A stretch of 64,000 nt of DNA, from contig LUZY01000013.1 of assembly GCA_001603805.1 (NCBI GenBank), positions 124,001 to 188,000 on the forward strand, in the 5' to 3' direction. Position numbers and translations under genes: made by a program. The notes beneath the pieces were generated by a model, which saw only the letters and a list, made by a program, of their open reading frames with translations, was not told the origin of the DNA and searched no databases. Below are positions 17,501 through 24,789 of this stretch, one piece after another (position 1 is the first letter of the stretch; every line of letters begins with the position of its first letter). Source of the DNA: Deferribacterales bacterium Deferri_01 (lineage in GTDB: Bacteria > Chrysiogenota > Deferribacteres > Deferribacterales > Geovibrionaceae).

Positions 17501-18152
17501 TCTCAAAAATTTCTGCATAACCGGAGAGTTCGGAGGAGCATGCAGTGTTGTTATAGCTGATTCTATCAATCAGCCGGACTTAAACCCCATAGACGGGATT
17601 GATTTCAGAAAAGGACTAAAAACAGTCGCAGGTAAAACAGATCTGTACATAAGGATGCTTGGAAAATTTGCTGACTCCAATGCAGATACCGTTATGCGGC
17701 TCAGGACATTTCTTGGAGAAAATGATCTTAAATCTGCTGAAATGCTTGTTCATTCTGTTAAAGGTGTGGCGGGGAATATCGGAGCAATCAGGCTTTATAA
17801 CATATCAGACAAACTTGAGCGTCTTTTAATTGAGGGAAAAGACTTTGTTTTTGAAGCAGACAGGTTTACCGAAGAGATCAACCGTGTGATAGCTTCAATA
17901 AAAAATTCTCAAAAAGAAGATGAGAAGTCGAAGAAACCTTCTATTCAGGTTTCAAAAGAGGATTTTGAGAAAATAATCAATAAGATGTGCAGCCTCCTTG
18001 AGGATGATGATAGTGAGATTGTGGATTATTTTATGAGCGTGAGAGAGCAGGCTTCTGCATTTTTCAGCGAACAGGAAATGAAAAGACTCCAGAAAGCGGT
18101 TAATAACTATGAGTTTGAAGAAGCTTTAAAAATTCTCAGAAATGAAATTTAA
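14574..18152 (+). CDS. Hybrid sensor histidine kinase (Cache-PAS-HisKA-HATPase-REC-REC-Hpt)
   Basis: This membrane-bound sensor kinase of about 1192 residues has a TM helix near 14-32, a periplasmic Cache-type sensor (~35-300), a second TM (~303-325), a PAS domain (~340-450), a HisKA dimerisation domain with H484 in MSHEIRTPLN, an HATPase domain (~595-710), two receivers (phospho-acceptors D774 and D914) and an Hpt domain (H1060 in HSVKG). The first receiver has MDWKMPG, so both receivers look competent. An in-frame GTG at 14565 overlaps the upstream gene; the ATG at 14574, one base after the upstream stop, is preferred. It probably relays phosphate to the HD-GYP regulator. Its 3' end overlaps arsC tail-to-tail by 17 bases. 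Confidence 0.9.
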   Translation: MAERKSIFKLLKSFAGVAVLFIVPLTASYFAVYLTEKISIFKKRSEISIIASEIVDNIHARTIYSKNMGAASITGVLNPNVKDIVQGKLPYDDPSVLGVQDVILKENNAEAVYLLNKNGIVVSYSDVAPISLTGQNFSFRPYFIQAMLGRQSIFAAQGISSKIRGIYISTPIYSEKRSDSEIIGVVVVKDSISGLEDMLRKYEDPVFMVSPHGVVFATNRTEYLYKVAGKLSDTRKNSLASLRRFGAAFDQDAEELGAVLDGQDITLGGEKYLVKTHPIDWNDMEGRWQIAYLVNMKSILLPALKYTVYWSVFAVFFILLGTLHIALGNRRQRLEIEAQNRKIFKAVEQTPAAILITDNEGFIEYANPKFTELTEYTFEEAKGKKPAILTPELSGESCDEVWETIKTGNEWHGEFLNTKKSGETYWESVLVAPVKDRFGEITNFVSIKEDITEKKKAMTAIEDARKIAENAAESKSMFLANMSHEIRTPLNAIIGLSDLALKTELTLKQADYIRKVRNAGISLLGIVNDILDFSKIEAGKIELESVEFSLDTVLEHLITVVFQKAEEKGLEFLLHVGSDVPPVIKGDSLRLSQILINLVNNAVKFTEEGEIELSVTLVREFEGRVEIMFSVRDTGVGLLDEQRHRLFDAFSQADGSTTRKYGGTGLGLSISKKLSHLMGGEISVESEYGKGSVFAFTAVFEIGATPKREFKYGHEELKDMKVLVVDDNSSARQIIMEILENLEFEAEETDCAESAINLIKQNDASDPYKIVLMDWKMPGLNGLEASLIIKNDPDIKNTPIIALVTAFGRDLDRKTVKNYELEGFITKPVTPSSLIDGLLSVVFKSGYDKPIEKIVSVENFKGVHVLVVDDNDVNRQIAVELLEDTGAIVSEAVDGKQAVDFVLSGERCDIVFMDLQMPVMDGYEAVKLIREDKRFAELPIVAMTAHALNIEREKTRAAGMNSHITKPLIPEEIYECLKNFCITGEFGGACSVVIADSINQPDLNPIDGIDFRKGLKTVAGKTDLYIRMLGKFADSNADTVMRLRTFLGENDLKSAEMLVHSVKGVAGNIGAIRLYNISDKLERLLIEGKDFVFEADRFTEEINRVIASIKNSQKEDEKSKKPSIQVSKEDFEKIINKMCSLLEDDDSEIVDYFMSVREQASAFFSEQEMKRLQKAVNNYEFEEALKILRNEI

Positions 18153-18570
18153 AGCTCTTCAGCCATTCAGCTATTCTCTGTTTTATCTGATCTCTTATTT
18201 CCATTGTAAAGGCAAGTTTTTCATCATCTGTCCCTATGAAAGAGGACGGATCAGGAAACACCCAGTGGATTTTTTCTCCCGAACCGGGGAAAACCGGACA
18301 TTTATCTGCCGCCTCTTTATCGCATACGGCGATTACATAGTCGTATGTGCGTCCTTCTTTAAGATAATCCATGACAGCGTTCGTACTGTTTTGTGAAATA
18401 TCTATCCCTGCAGCAGCCATCGCCTTCACTGCAAAGGGATTAAGCACGCCCGGCTCAATCCCTGCGCTTTCAGAGTGAAAATATTCCGAAGCCATACTGT
18501 TGAGCAAAGCTTCAGCCATCTGGCTCCTTGCACTGTTGTGAATACATATGAAAAGGACACGCTTTTTCAT
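18136..18570 (-). CDS. arsC: Arsenate reductase, thioredoxin-coupled (LMW phosphatase fold)
   Basis: This 144-residue enzyme reduces arsenate to arsenite. The P-loop is C9-x5-R15 (CIHNSARS), with two more cysteines C83 and C91 in the positions used for the disulfide relay of pI258/Bacillus-type ArsC. The ATG at 18570 lies one base after the stop of the thioredoxin-like gene. A longer in-frame start (18639) would only add a low-complexity stretch that overlaps that gene in another frame, so it is rejected. The end overlaps the hybrid kinase gene convergently. Confidence 0.92.
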   Translation of the reverse strand: MKKRVLFICIHNSARSQMAEALLNSMASEYFHSESAGIEPGVLNPFAVKAMAAAGIDISQNSTNAVMDYLKEGRTYDYVIAVCDKEAADKCPVFPGSGEKIHWVFPDPSSFIGTDDEKLAFTMEIRDQIKQRIAEWLKSFKFHF

Positions 18571-18571
18571 A

Positions 18572-18871
18572 TCAGCATCCGCAACCGCCGCATCCGCACC
18601 CGCCGGAGCTTTCTCCGTCGCTGAAGTCATATTCCTCATTGATTATCATCTCTTTGATCACATCAACAGAAGGAAGCGGTTTGCCTTCATGCTCCACAAC
18701 TTCGTCAATAACAAGTCCGGGAGTAACCATAACGTATTTTGATATTTCAGAAGGCTCTTTAACATATTCCACTGTAATATCAGTGCGTTCAAGCTCTTCA
18801 ACAGCTTTGAGAACGTTTTCATAAACGATCTGGCAGTTGCGGCAGCCGGGTCCGAGAACTTTAATAATCAT
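18572..18871 (-). CDS. Small thioredoxin-like redox protein with Cys-rich tail
   Basis: This 99-residue protein has a thioredoxin/glutaredoxin-like fold of the small redox-active disulfide family (C10-x2-C13 in GPGCRNCQ, cis-Pro in VTPGLVID). A glycine/cysteine tail with four cysteines (GGCGCGGCGC, C92, C94, C97, C99) follows an acidic linker. It lies between the permease and arsC genes, with 10- and 1-base gaps, and is therefore the probable reductant for ArsC. The tail could bind arsenite or another soft metal as a chaperone; that is inference. Confidence 0.85.
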   Translation of the reverse strand: MIIKVLGPGCRNCQIVYENVLKAVEELERTDITVEYVKEPSEISKYVMVTPGLVIDEVVEHEGKPLPSVDVIKEMIINEEYDFSDGESSGGCGCGGCGC

Positions 18872-18881
18872 GATACACCTC

Positions 18882-20042
18882 TTAAAATTTTCCGTAAATC
18901 ATACCCGCACATACGGACATGATAATTACAAGACATATATATACCAGAGTTTTTTTTGTGCCTATAACACTTCTTATTACCAGCATTGAAGGAAGGCTTA
19001 GTGCCGGTCCGGAGAGGAGGAGAGCCAGTGCAGGTCCTTTTCCCATGCCTGCTCCCATGAGTCCCTGAAGTATAGGGATTTCTGTAAGGGTGGCAAAGTA
19101 CATCAATGCGCCTATTACCGAAGCTGTCAGTACAGAACTGAAACTGTTTCCACCCACAAGGCTTTCAATAATGGAGGAAGGGATGACACCTTCGTATCCC
19201 GGTCTTCCAAGAAGAAATCCGGCAGCGAACACTCCTATGAAGAGCAGGGGGATAATAAGTTTTGCGTAATGCCATGTTTCATCCAGCCATGTTGTGCGTT
19301 CGCCTTTATCCATGGTTCTGAAAGAAAGGATTACGGTCATGATAAGGCAGACAGCAGCAAGATACCACTTCAGCGAATAGATTAATGTGAAAAGACTGCC
19401 GCTTTCTGAATCAGGTTTTGCCCATGTTGCAAAAACAAGTCCGGCAGTCATAACGCTGAAAAACAGAATAACTTCAAATACCGAACGTTTTTCCTTTTGT
19501 CTCGAGGCTTTTTTTACAGATGTTTCCTGTTTCGGCTGGTCTTTGAAGATAAGTGCCATCAAAAGACCTATTATAACAGAGAAAGCAATAGAGCCCAGAG
19601 CCCTTGCTATCCCCATTTCAGCTCCCAGAACCCTCGCAGTGAGAATTATAGCCAGTATATTGACCGCAGGACCTGAATAAGCAAACGCCATAGCCGGACC
19701 AAGACCTGCTCCTCTGGAATATATGCCGGCAAACAGTGGAAGAACAGTGCATGAGCAGACTGCAAGCACACTGCCGGAGACTGATGCTACTCCGTATGCA
19801 GTAATTCGCTTTGCTCCGGCACCGAAATACTTGACCACTGAAGCCTGTGAGACCATAATGCTCATAGCTCCGGCTATAAAGAGAGCAGGAATAAGGCAGG
19901 TGAGCGTATGTTCACGCACGTAATCCTGAAGCAGGTAGAAGGCTTCCAGCAGCGCTGCTGAAACCTTGGGTGATGAAAACGGTACAAAGTACAGAAACAG
20001 AAAAAGTGCAGCGATAGTCAGGAAGATATTTCTTTCTTTCAT
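18882..20042 (-). CDS. Permease of the ArsP/YraQ family, probable arsenic efflux
   Basis: This 386-residue membrane protein with about nine to ten hydrophobic segments has the family hallmark VCSCTVLPLFAGIYSRGAGL near residue 97 and a second conserved block (PILQGLMGAGMGKGPALALL) near residue 322. Members (ArsP, DUF318 permeases, SO_0444 type) export arsenicals or other metals. Its position at the head of an operon with a thioredoxin-like gene and arsC, opposite arsR, argues for arsenite or organoarsenical efflux. Which arsenical is carried cannot be read from the sequence. Confidence 0.85.
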   Translation of the reverse strand: MKERNIFLTIAALFLFLYFVPFSSPKVSAALLEAFYLLQDYVREHTLTCLIPALFIAGAMSIMVSQASVVKYFGAGAKRITAYGVASVSGSVLAVCSCTVLPLFAGIYSRGAGLGPAMAFAYSGPAVNILAIILTARVLGAEMGIARALGSIAFSVIIGLLMALIFKDQPKQETSVKKASRQKEKRSVFEVILFFSVMTAGLVFATWAKPDSESGSLFTLIYSLKWYLAAVCLIMTVILSFRTMDKGERTTWLDETWHYAKLIIPLLFIGVFAAGFLLGRPGYEGVIPSSIIESLVGGNSFSSVLTASVIGALMYFATLTEIPILQGLMGAGMGKGPALALLLSGPALSLPSMLVIRSVIGTKKTLVYICLVIIMSVCAGMIYGKF

Positions 20043-20098
20043 TGTTCAGCCTCTTTCGGATTAATATACCTTTCTGTCGTGCCGGTCAATATATTTTT

Positions 20099-20452
20099 AT
20101 GGATATAAAAATGAAAACTTATCAGGAAAGGATGGTAATACTGAAAGCTCTTGCGGATGAAAGCAGGCTTAAGATACTTATGCTTCTTCAGATTCGCCCT
20201 TTATGCGTTTGTGAGATCAATTATATGATGGATATTGCCCTGTCCACCATATCAGCTCACCTGAAGGTTCTGAAAAAAGCAGGGCTGATTACGGACAAAA
20301 AAGATGGCAGGTGGATAACATACAGCCTCACTGATGAAGCATACATAAGGAAGCTGCTGCTTTTATGTGCGGAAGGCATAGATTTCTCAGAAGAGGAAAA
20401 AAAGCTTTCGTCCGCAGACAGGCTTATGTGTGCCGAAAAACTTTATGAATAG
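20099..20452 (+). CDS. arsR: ArsR-family metalloregulator
   Basis: This winged-helix repressor of about 113-117 residues has the ArsR metal site CVC (C32 and C34 counted from the ATG at 20111) at the start of the recognition region, with the DNA-contacting STISAHLKVLKKAGL segment following. It senses As(III)/Sb(III) by releasing DNA. Two close ATGs (20099 and 20111) are possible starts; an upstream in-frame ATG at 20042 overlaps the divergent permease gene and gives a poor extension. The divergent layout with the permease implies autoregulation plus control of the ars operon from the ~56-base shared region. Confidence 0.9.
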   Translation: MDIKMKTYQERMVILKALADESRLKILMLLQIRPLCVCEINYMMDIALSTISAHLKVLKKAGLITDKKDGRWITYSLTDEAYIRKLLLLCAEGIDFSEEEKKLSSADRLMCAEKLYE

Positions 20453-20494
20453 GGGATTACAGATGTTTTATAAAGACGGGTGAGCAATTATTGA

Positions 20495-20514
20495 TGTGAA
20501 TTTTCACATTTTTT
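20495..20514 (+). terminator. Possible intrinsic terminator of arsR
   Basis: TGTGAA (20495-20500) and TTCACA (20503-20508) are followed by six T residues. The stem is short and AT-rich, so it is probably a weak terminator. Confidence 0.5.
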
Positions 20515-20595
20515 GTTGCACTATCCCGCCATTATTATATCTTGTAACCCATAGTTTTATTACTAACAGATGTTTATTCAGTTAACGGAGGTTAA

Positions 20596-21618
20596 TTGTT
20601 GAGCGTGTATTCTCCTCTCAGGTGTGTGGACGAACAGGCACTGCGGTTTGTCAAAAATATTGATTTAGTATTATCCAAACGTGTTCAGAGAGATATTTTC
20701 AGCTCCGAAAGCAAATGGCACAGAGCTGATATGAAACACAGTCAGGTTATGGATATAAAACTGGATGTTATATCCATTGCTGATAACTGCGTGGAATGGG
20801 CTGAAAAACTGGAAAAGGAATTTTACGGCTGGATTGCTGACTGTAATCGGGATCTTACCCAGTGGGATGAACCGGTTAGAAAGGCTCTTTCTTTTGATAA
20901 ACCCAGTGAAGGTGTTTTCACTTACTATAATGCTGCCATAACCTACCTCAAGAGCCTTGTAACTTTCTGCAAGTCAGAAATGCTTGTAACACTTGATGAT
21001 GATGACAGAAGATACCTTGATGACCTGATCAACACTGCTTCCGGTTTAAAGAAAACAATCAGCGGCATATATAATTACTGCTATGAAATAAACACAGTGA
21101 ACTCCGACCTTGTGGAAGGAACCAAAGAGGCTCTGCAGGAGCTGTACAAAGGTGTTGAAAGGCTTTTGCGTGTCTGCGCCGAGGCTATAAGCACAGGTTT
21201 TTCCCTGCGGCGAAAATTTAACAACAGAAAATTCGCCAGTGAATACAACTCTGATTATATACATGCCTCCGGCGGAAGAATTATTGAAACAGCAAACCTT
21301 GTCTGGATGTTCAGGTTTATTTTCTGGTTCGGAAACAAACAGAAACCGGATGAATATCCCATAAACCATATTCTCTCCCTTGAAAACAAAGATGTTATCG
21401 AGTTCCGTAGAAATGTTAATACCATTATGCGCCGTGTAATAGGCGAACGCCATCCGCTTTATATGAGGTTTAACACTCTTATGTCTTCTGTTATTCAGGG
21501 TATGGGGCTTAAAAAACTGGACAACAGCCAGCTTGAATACCTTGAGAACACTTTTTTTGACATGTGGGCAATAGCCGCCGCCAGAACAATTTTGGCTGAA
21601 AAGGAGAGGGAAACGTAA
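20596..21618 (+). CDS. Conserved-looking hypothetical protein, helical
   Basis: This soluble protein of about 340 residues is predicted to be mostly alpha-helical, with no signal peptide, membrane segment or recognised motif. Two tandem TTG codons (20596, 20599) follow GGAGG at 20587-20591; the second has the better spacing. The codon use and the strong ribosome binding site support a real gene. Neighbouring genes are a PAS protein and sensory regulators, but no function can be assigned. Confidence 0.7.
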   Translation: MLSVYSPLRCVDEQALRFVKNIDLVLSKRVQRDIFSSESKWHRADMKHSQVMDIKLDVISIADNCVEWAEKLEKEFYGWIADCNRDLTQWDEPVRKALSFDKPSEGVFTYYNAAITYLKSLVTFCKSEMLVTLDDDDRRYLDDLINTASGLKKTISGIYNYCYEINTVNSDLVEGTKEALQELYKGVERLLRVCAEAISTGFSLRRKFNNRKFASEYNSDYIHASGGRIIETANLVWMFRFIFWFGNKQKPDEYPINHILSLENKDVIEFRRNVNTIMRRVIGERHPLYMRFNTLMSSVIQGMGLKKLDNSQLEYLENTFFDMWAIAAARTILAEKERET

Positions 21619-21656
21619 ATAAATGTAAATCGGTTGTGCATTTTACCTTCACACGC

Positions 21657-21670
21657 TATATTTAAATATA
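21657..21670. repeat. 14-base perfect AT palindrome upstream of the PAS gene
   Basis: TATATTTAAATATA is fully self-complementary and lies 26 bases before the preferred PAS-gene start at 21696. Such AT palindromes arise by chance, so a regulatory role is only possible. Confidence 0.35.
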
Positions 21671-21695
21671 CACAATGCAGCCGAGGAATGATTTT

Positions 21696-22118
21696 ATGGA
21701 CTCCCGTATACAGACAAACAATGAAGTATTAAAGTATCCTCTTAAACACACTTCTTTGCAAAAATGCCTTCTAAGCGATGAACAGCGCACTTCCGAACGT
21801 ATTATGATGGCAATAGATCCTGCCAGTGGGCAAATTTTGGACTGCAGTAATGCTGCTCTGAGGTTTTACGGCTATTCTTTTGAAACTATTACTTCAATGA
21901 AAATAAGCGAAATCAACACATTACCGTATTTTGTCGTCATGAAAAAGCGGCTGGAAGCATCGAAGAAAAACAGAAGCAGTTTTATTTTCCCGCACAAACT
22001 TGCAGACGGGAGAGTTAAAGATGTTGAGGTAGTCTCCTTCACTCATATTATAGACGGAAGAAAATATCTTATCTCTGAGATAAAAGATATCGCTGAAAAG
22101 GGGCTTGCCATAGGCTGA
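21696..22118 (+). CDS. Single PAS-domain protein
   Basis: This protein of about 140 residues has a PAS fold (ILDCSNAALRFYGYS near residue 47 followed by beta strands KLADGRVKDVEV and IIDGRKYLISEIKDI). No output domain is attached, so it is either a stand-alone sensor or an adaptor for another kinase. An upstream ATG at 21675 is in frame, but GAGGA lies eight bases before the ATG at 21696. It converges with the NtrC-type regulator gene with a 7-base gap. Confidence 0.75.
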   Translation: MDSRIQTNNEVLKYPLKHTSLQKCLLSDEQRTSERIMMAIDPASGQILDCSNAALRFYGYSFETITSMKISEINTLPYFVVMKKRLEASKKNRSSFIFPHKLADGRVKDVEVVSFTHIIDGRKYLISEIKDIAEKGLAIG

Positions 22119-22125
22119 CAAGACC

Positions 22126-23520
22126 CTACTGTTCCGAAAGATGTCTGTATATTGTCTGTCTGTTTATGCCTAAGAGCTGTGCAGCTTTTGATATATTTCC
22201 CTCAGCTTGATCCAGTGCCATCTTGATAAGGTGATCACTGACCTCTTTAATAGTTGGGAAAGAGCCCCTGTAGTCTATATCCAGTCTGTCGGCTATTCCT
22301 GCTATCTCTTCCTGAATCTCCAGTTTTAACCCTTTGCGCCTGAAGTAATCTGCAATGAGTTTTTCATCTATTGTTTCGGGGTAGGTCTCTGCAACCATAT
22401 CATATAATATGCCTTCAAGTTCACGTACGTTACCCGGATAGTCGTAACCTGTCATAAGCATAAGAGCCGGTGCGGTTATACTTGGTTTGCGGATGTTGTA
22501 TTTCTCCGCAATTTCAGCCAGCAGATGCTCTGTAACCGGAAATATATCTTCCTTGCGCTCTCTTAAAGGAGGTATGGTTATATTATGGAACATTAGTCTG
22601 TAGTAGAGATCTTTTCTGAATTCTCCTGTCTCGCTCATTTTTTTCAGATCCCTGTTGGTTGCCGCAACGATTTTTGTATTTATCTGTCGTATGCTGTCAG
22701 AACCAAGAGGATAATATGAGTTATCCTGAAGCAGACGGAGAAGCTTGACCTGTGAACCCTGCTGGAGATCTCCTATTTCATCCAGAAAAAGCACGCCGTT
22801 TTCAGCAGATTTTACAAGCCCTTCACGCATTCCGTCAGCTCCGGTGAATGCACCTTTAACGTGCCCGAAAAGCGTGTCTGAAAAAACCGTATCATCAAGG
22901 CCGGAAACATTAACTTTGATCATCCGTCCCTTCATGCCGGACATATCATATATCAACTCAGCTATAAGTTCTTTCCCGACCCCTGTTTCTCCGGTGATAA
23001 GCACAGGGGTAGGGGTGGGAGCTATGTTTTTCATATAGCCGAAAATTCTCGTCATTCTTGAGCTGTTCGTTACAAATCTGTGGGAAATTACGCTGTGGTC
23101 TCCCGGATCAAAGAACTCTTCCTTGAGTTTATCCAGTTCTTTCATAGTGAAATAGTGCTTTATAGCCTTTGAAACTGCAGCAATGAACCTGTTTTTACCG
23201 GATGCCTTTGTCACATAATCAAAAGCTCCCTGCCTGACAGCGGAGACAACCGTTTCCGAATCCTCTGCCGCTGTGACTATTACAACAGGTATTTCAGGAA
23301 ACTTGAAATTTATATCAGTAAGCAGATCCAATCCGTTTATGTGAGGCATATTCAGGTCAAGAAGGATCAGGCAGAAATCACCTGTGTCGAGAGTGCTTAG
23401 AACCTTGCGGCTGTCTTCAATGCAGACAGGGGTCTGGGTAAAGTTTTTTTCCACAATACGGGCAGTATATTCAAGATGCGAAGGGTCGTCATCGACGAGC
23501 ATTATTTTATAAGTATCCAT
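22126..23520 (-). CDS. Sigma-54-dependent response regulator (NtrC family)
   Basis: This 464-residue protein has a receiver (~3-120; D55 in LLDLNMP), an AAA+ sigma-54 activation domain (~145-380) with Walker A GETGVGKE, the sigma-54 contact loop GAFTGA and Walker B-type LFLDEIGD, and a Fis-type helix-turn-helix at the C-terminus (AAQLLGINRQTIYRHL). The preferred ATG is at 23520; a longer frame to 23592 would add 24 residues of poor character. No cognate kinase gene is adjacent. It is divergent to a gene with a near-perfect sigma-54 promoter, which is its most likely target. Confidence 0.92.
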   Translation of the reverse strand: MDTYKIMLVDDDPSHLEYTARIVEKNFTQTPVCIEDSRKVLSTLDTGDFCLILLDLNMPHINGLDLLTDINFKFPEIPVVIVTAAEDSETVVSAVRQGAFDYVTKASGKNRFIAAVSKAIKHYFTMKELDKLKEEFFDPGDHSVISHRFVTNSSRMTRIFGYMKNIAPTPTPVLITGETGVGKELIAELIYDMSGMKGRMIKVNVSGLDDTVFSDTLFGHVKGAFTGADGMREGLVKSAENGVLFLDEIGDLQQGSQVKLLRLLQDNSYYPLGSDSIRQINTKIVAATNRDLKKMSETGEFRKDLYYRLMFHNITIPPLRERKEDIFPVTEHLLAEIAEKYNIRKPSITAPALMLMTGYDYPGNVRELEGILYDMVAETYPETIDEKLIADYFRRKGLKLEIQEEIAGIADRLDIDYRGSFPTIKEVSDHLIKMALDQAEGNISKAAQLLGINRQTIYRHLSEQ

Positions 23521-23823
23521 AATAAAATATTTTATTGGGTTTATTTTCAGATTGCAAGTGATCTGGTTAGAGTATGCTTCAAAAAGTGTCACTAAAAATG
23601 AAAAATAGGACTCAATATGTATTTTTTTGAAGCAGATATTTTTTATTATTTGAGTGCTATTTAGGGTGCTTATTACAGTATTAAGTAAGCTAAAGAATTG
23701 CTAGGTATCATGTTTATCAGGCGATAAGTTTTCGTTTTGTGTGGTTTAAACCGGATTGGCACGCTGCTTGCATTATACACAGGCAGATACAACAAAGTGC
23801 ATCATTATTTAACGAGGTGGTTT
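23521..23823. other. 303-base divergent intergenic region with regulatory sites
   Basis: This AT-rich control region lies between the NtrC-type regulator and the degenerate receiver gene. It contains the sigma-54 promoter at 23757-23772 and two candidate activator sites: TTATC-AGGC-GATAA (23714-23727) and GCTTA...TAAGC (23668-23690). The latter sits about 95-115 bases before the predicted start, within the usual enhancer range. No small gene is seen. Confidence 0.55.
23757..23772 (+). promoter_or_regulatory. Sigma-54 promoter
   Basis: TGGCACGCTGCTTGCA matches the sigma-54 consensus TGGCACG-N4-TTGCA, with GG at 23758-23759 and GC at 23770-23771 exactly ten bases apart. The predicted start near 23783 leaves a ~40-base leader to the ATG at 23824. 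Confidence 0.88.
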
Positions 23824-24195
23824 ATGGTCGCCGAAACAAAATTTGAAAACGTAAGTCTGCTTTACTTCTGCGAAGGAGAACATATTTCAGAGGAGTTTGT
23901 ACTCTCCGTAAAAAATAGCGTAAAAAGGCTTACTGTTGGCAGGAACCTCAGTGATATGTCATCAATTATAGACAATATAGAGGTGGATGTACTTCTTCTG
24001 GATATTAACCCTGACAGGATTCCGGCGGAAGTTTTGAACACTTTTCTCGCTAAAATGAAAAGAAAGAATGAAAACCTTTCTGTGATAGTGGTTACAAAGC
24101 CAAGCGAGTTTGCAGACAATCTGATTGAAGCGGATTTTGTTGTCAGCAGAGAAATAAACCCTGAGCAGCTTAGGCGGCTTGTGGAGCTTTGCTGA
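23824..24195 (+). CDS. Degenerate receiver-like protein under sigma-54 control
   Basis: This 123-residue protein fits a receiver-like alpha/beta pattern: beta1 VSLLYFCEGE, a beta3 strand ending in VLLLDINPD, and beta4 LSVIVVTKP. The usual acidic pair after beta1 is missing or altered (CEGE) and the conserved lysine is not at its normal place, although D in LLLDINPD might still be the acceptor site. GAGGTGG precedes the ATG. The sigma-54 promoter and the divergent NtrC-type regulator suggest that this is a dedicated target, perhaps a phosphate sink or protein-interaction switch. Function unknown. Confidence 0.65.
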   Translation: MVAETKFENVSLLYFCEGEHISEEFVLSVKNSVKRLTVGRNLSDMSSIIDNIEVDVLLLDINPDRIPAEVLNTFLAKMKRKNENLSVIVVTKPSEFADNLIEADFVVSREINPEQLRRLVELC

Positions 24196-24363
24196 CACAT
24201 CTGACGGGCACGGCTGCCTCCGGGCGGATATGAGACCGTGTCTGATTACATATATCTGAATAGTGTATCTGACGGGCAGGGCAGTCTGTTCTTTGAACAG
24301 GCTATTGAGAGCCCTGCCCACCTAAATCTGAATTTATATCTGATTAGATCTGAAAAGGCAGAA
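24196..24363. repeat. Convergent spacer with RTCTGA repeats and nested hairpin
   Basis: Seven copies of (A/G)TCTGA occur at 24199, 24240, 24254, 24267, 24326, 24338 and 24348. The 12-mer ATCTGACGGGCA is present twice (24199-24210, 24267-24278). A hairpin is formed by GGGCAGGGC (24274-24282) and GCCCTGCCC (24311-24319), enclosing a second stem CTGTTC/GAACAG (24286-24300). There is no clear U-tract. The spacer separates two convergent genes, so it is not a promoter region for either. Confidence 0.6.
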
Positions 24364-24789
24364 TTATTTCAGTTCAACTGAAATAGAGGTGTAGTTTCTG
24401 CCGTTATCTCTGAACATACTGTATGTACGGCACATAGCTCCGATAAGCCTGAGTCCTTTGCCCGAAGGGGCATAAAGTTCATCATCGGAGTTATAATGGC
24501 ATGGCTGTCTGAGCACCTCCTGATCAGGCAGCCACTCCCTGCCGCTATCAACAAAATGAAGCTCAATTCTATTATTATATATGTTTATTTCCGCAGTTAT
24601 ATTGTCAGCTTCTTTATCCATTTTCCCATGTCTTACAACATTAACAAAGAACTCATGGGCTATATAGCGCACCTTCATTGCAGGTGATGTTCCGATTCCG
24701 GCATGGGTTAGAGCTGTTTCAAGCTTTTCACACTCATCAGTTATCTCTGATAAGTCAGGTTTCACAGAAAGTTTTATGGTATTTTTCAT
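24364..24789 (-). CDS. RsbW/SpoIIAB-like histidine-kinase-fold ATPase
   Basis: This 141-residue protein is a stand-alone HATPase domain of the anti-sigma/serine kinase type. The N box is present in modified form (HEFFVNVVRHG near residue 45), followed by a G1-like DSGREW segment and a G2-like SGKGLRLIGAM segment near residue 110. Such proteins bind sigma factors or anti-sigma-factor antagonists by partner switching. No antagonist (STAS) gene or sigma factor is adjacent. It is divergent to the BIG2 lipoprotein gene. Confidence 0.8.
   Translation of the reverse strand: MKNTIKLSVKPDLSEITDECEKLETALTHAGIGTSPAMKVRYIAHEFFVNVVRHGKMDKEADNITAEINIYNNRIELHFVDSGREWLPDQEVLRQPCHYNSDDELYAPSGKGLRLIGAMCRTYSMFRDNGRNYTSISVELK

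Noticed and set aside
18571-18639. Longer ArsC start at 18639
   Set aside because: The extension is alanine-rich, overlaps the Cys-rich tail of the thioredoxin-like gene in another frame, and ArsC proteins begin just before the P-loop.
20062-20092. ArsR operator in the arsR-permease intergenic region
   Set aside because: An imperfect symmetric pattern (TAATATACC ... GGTCAATATA) is visible, but too many mismatches remain to call a site.
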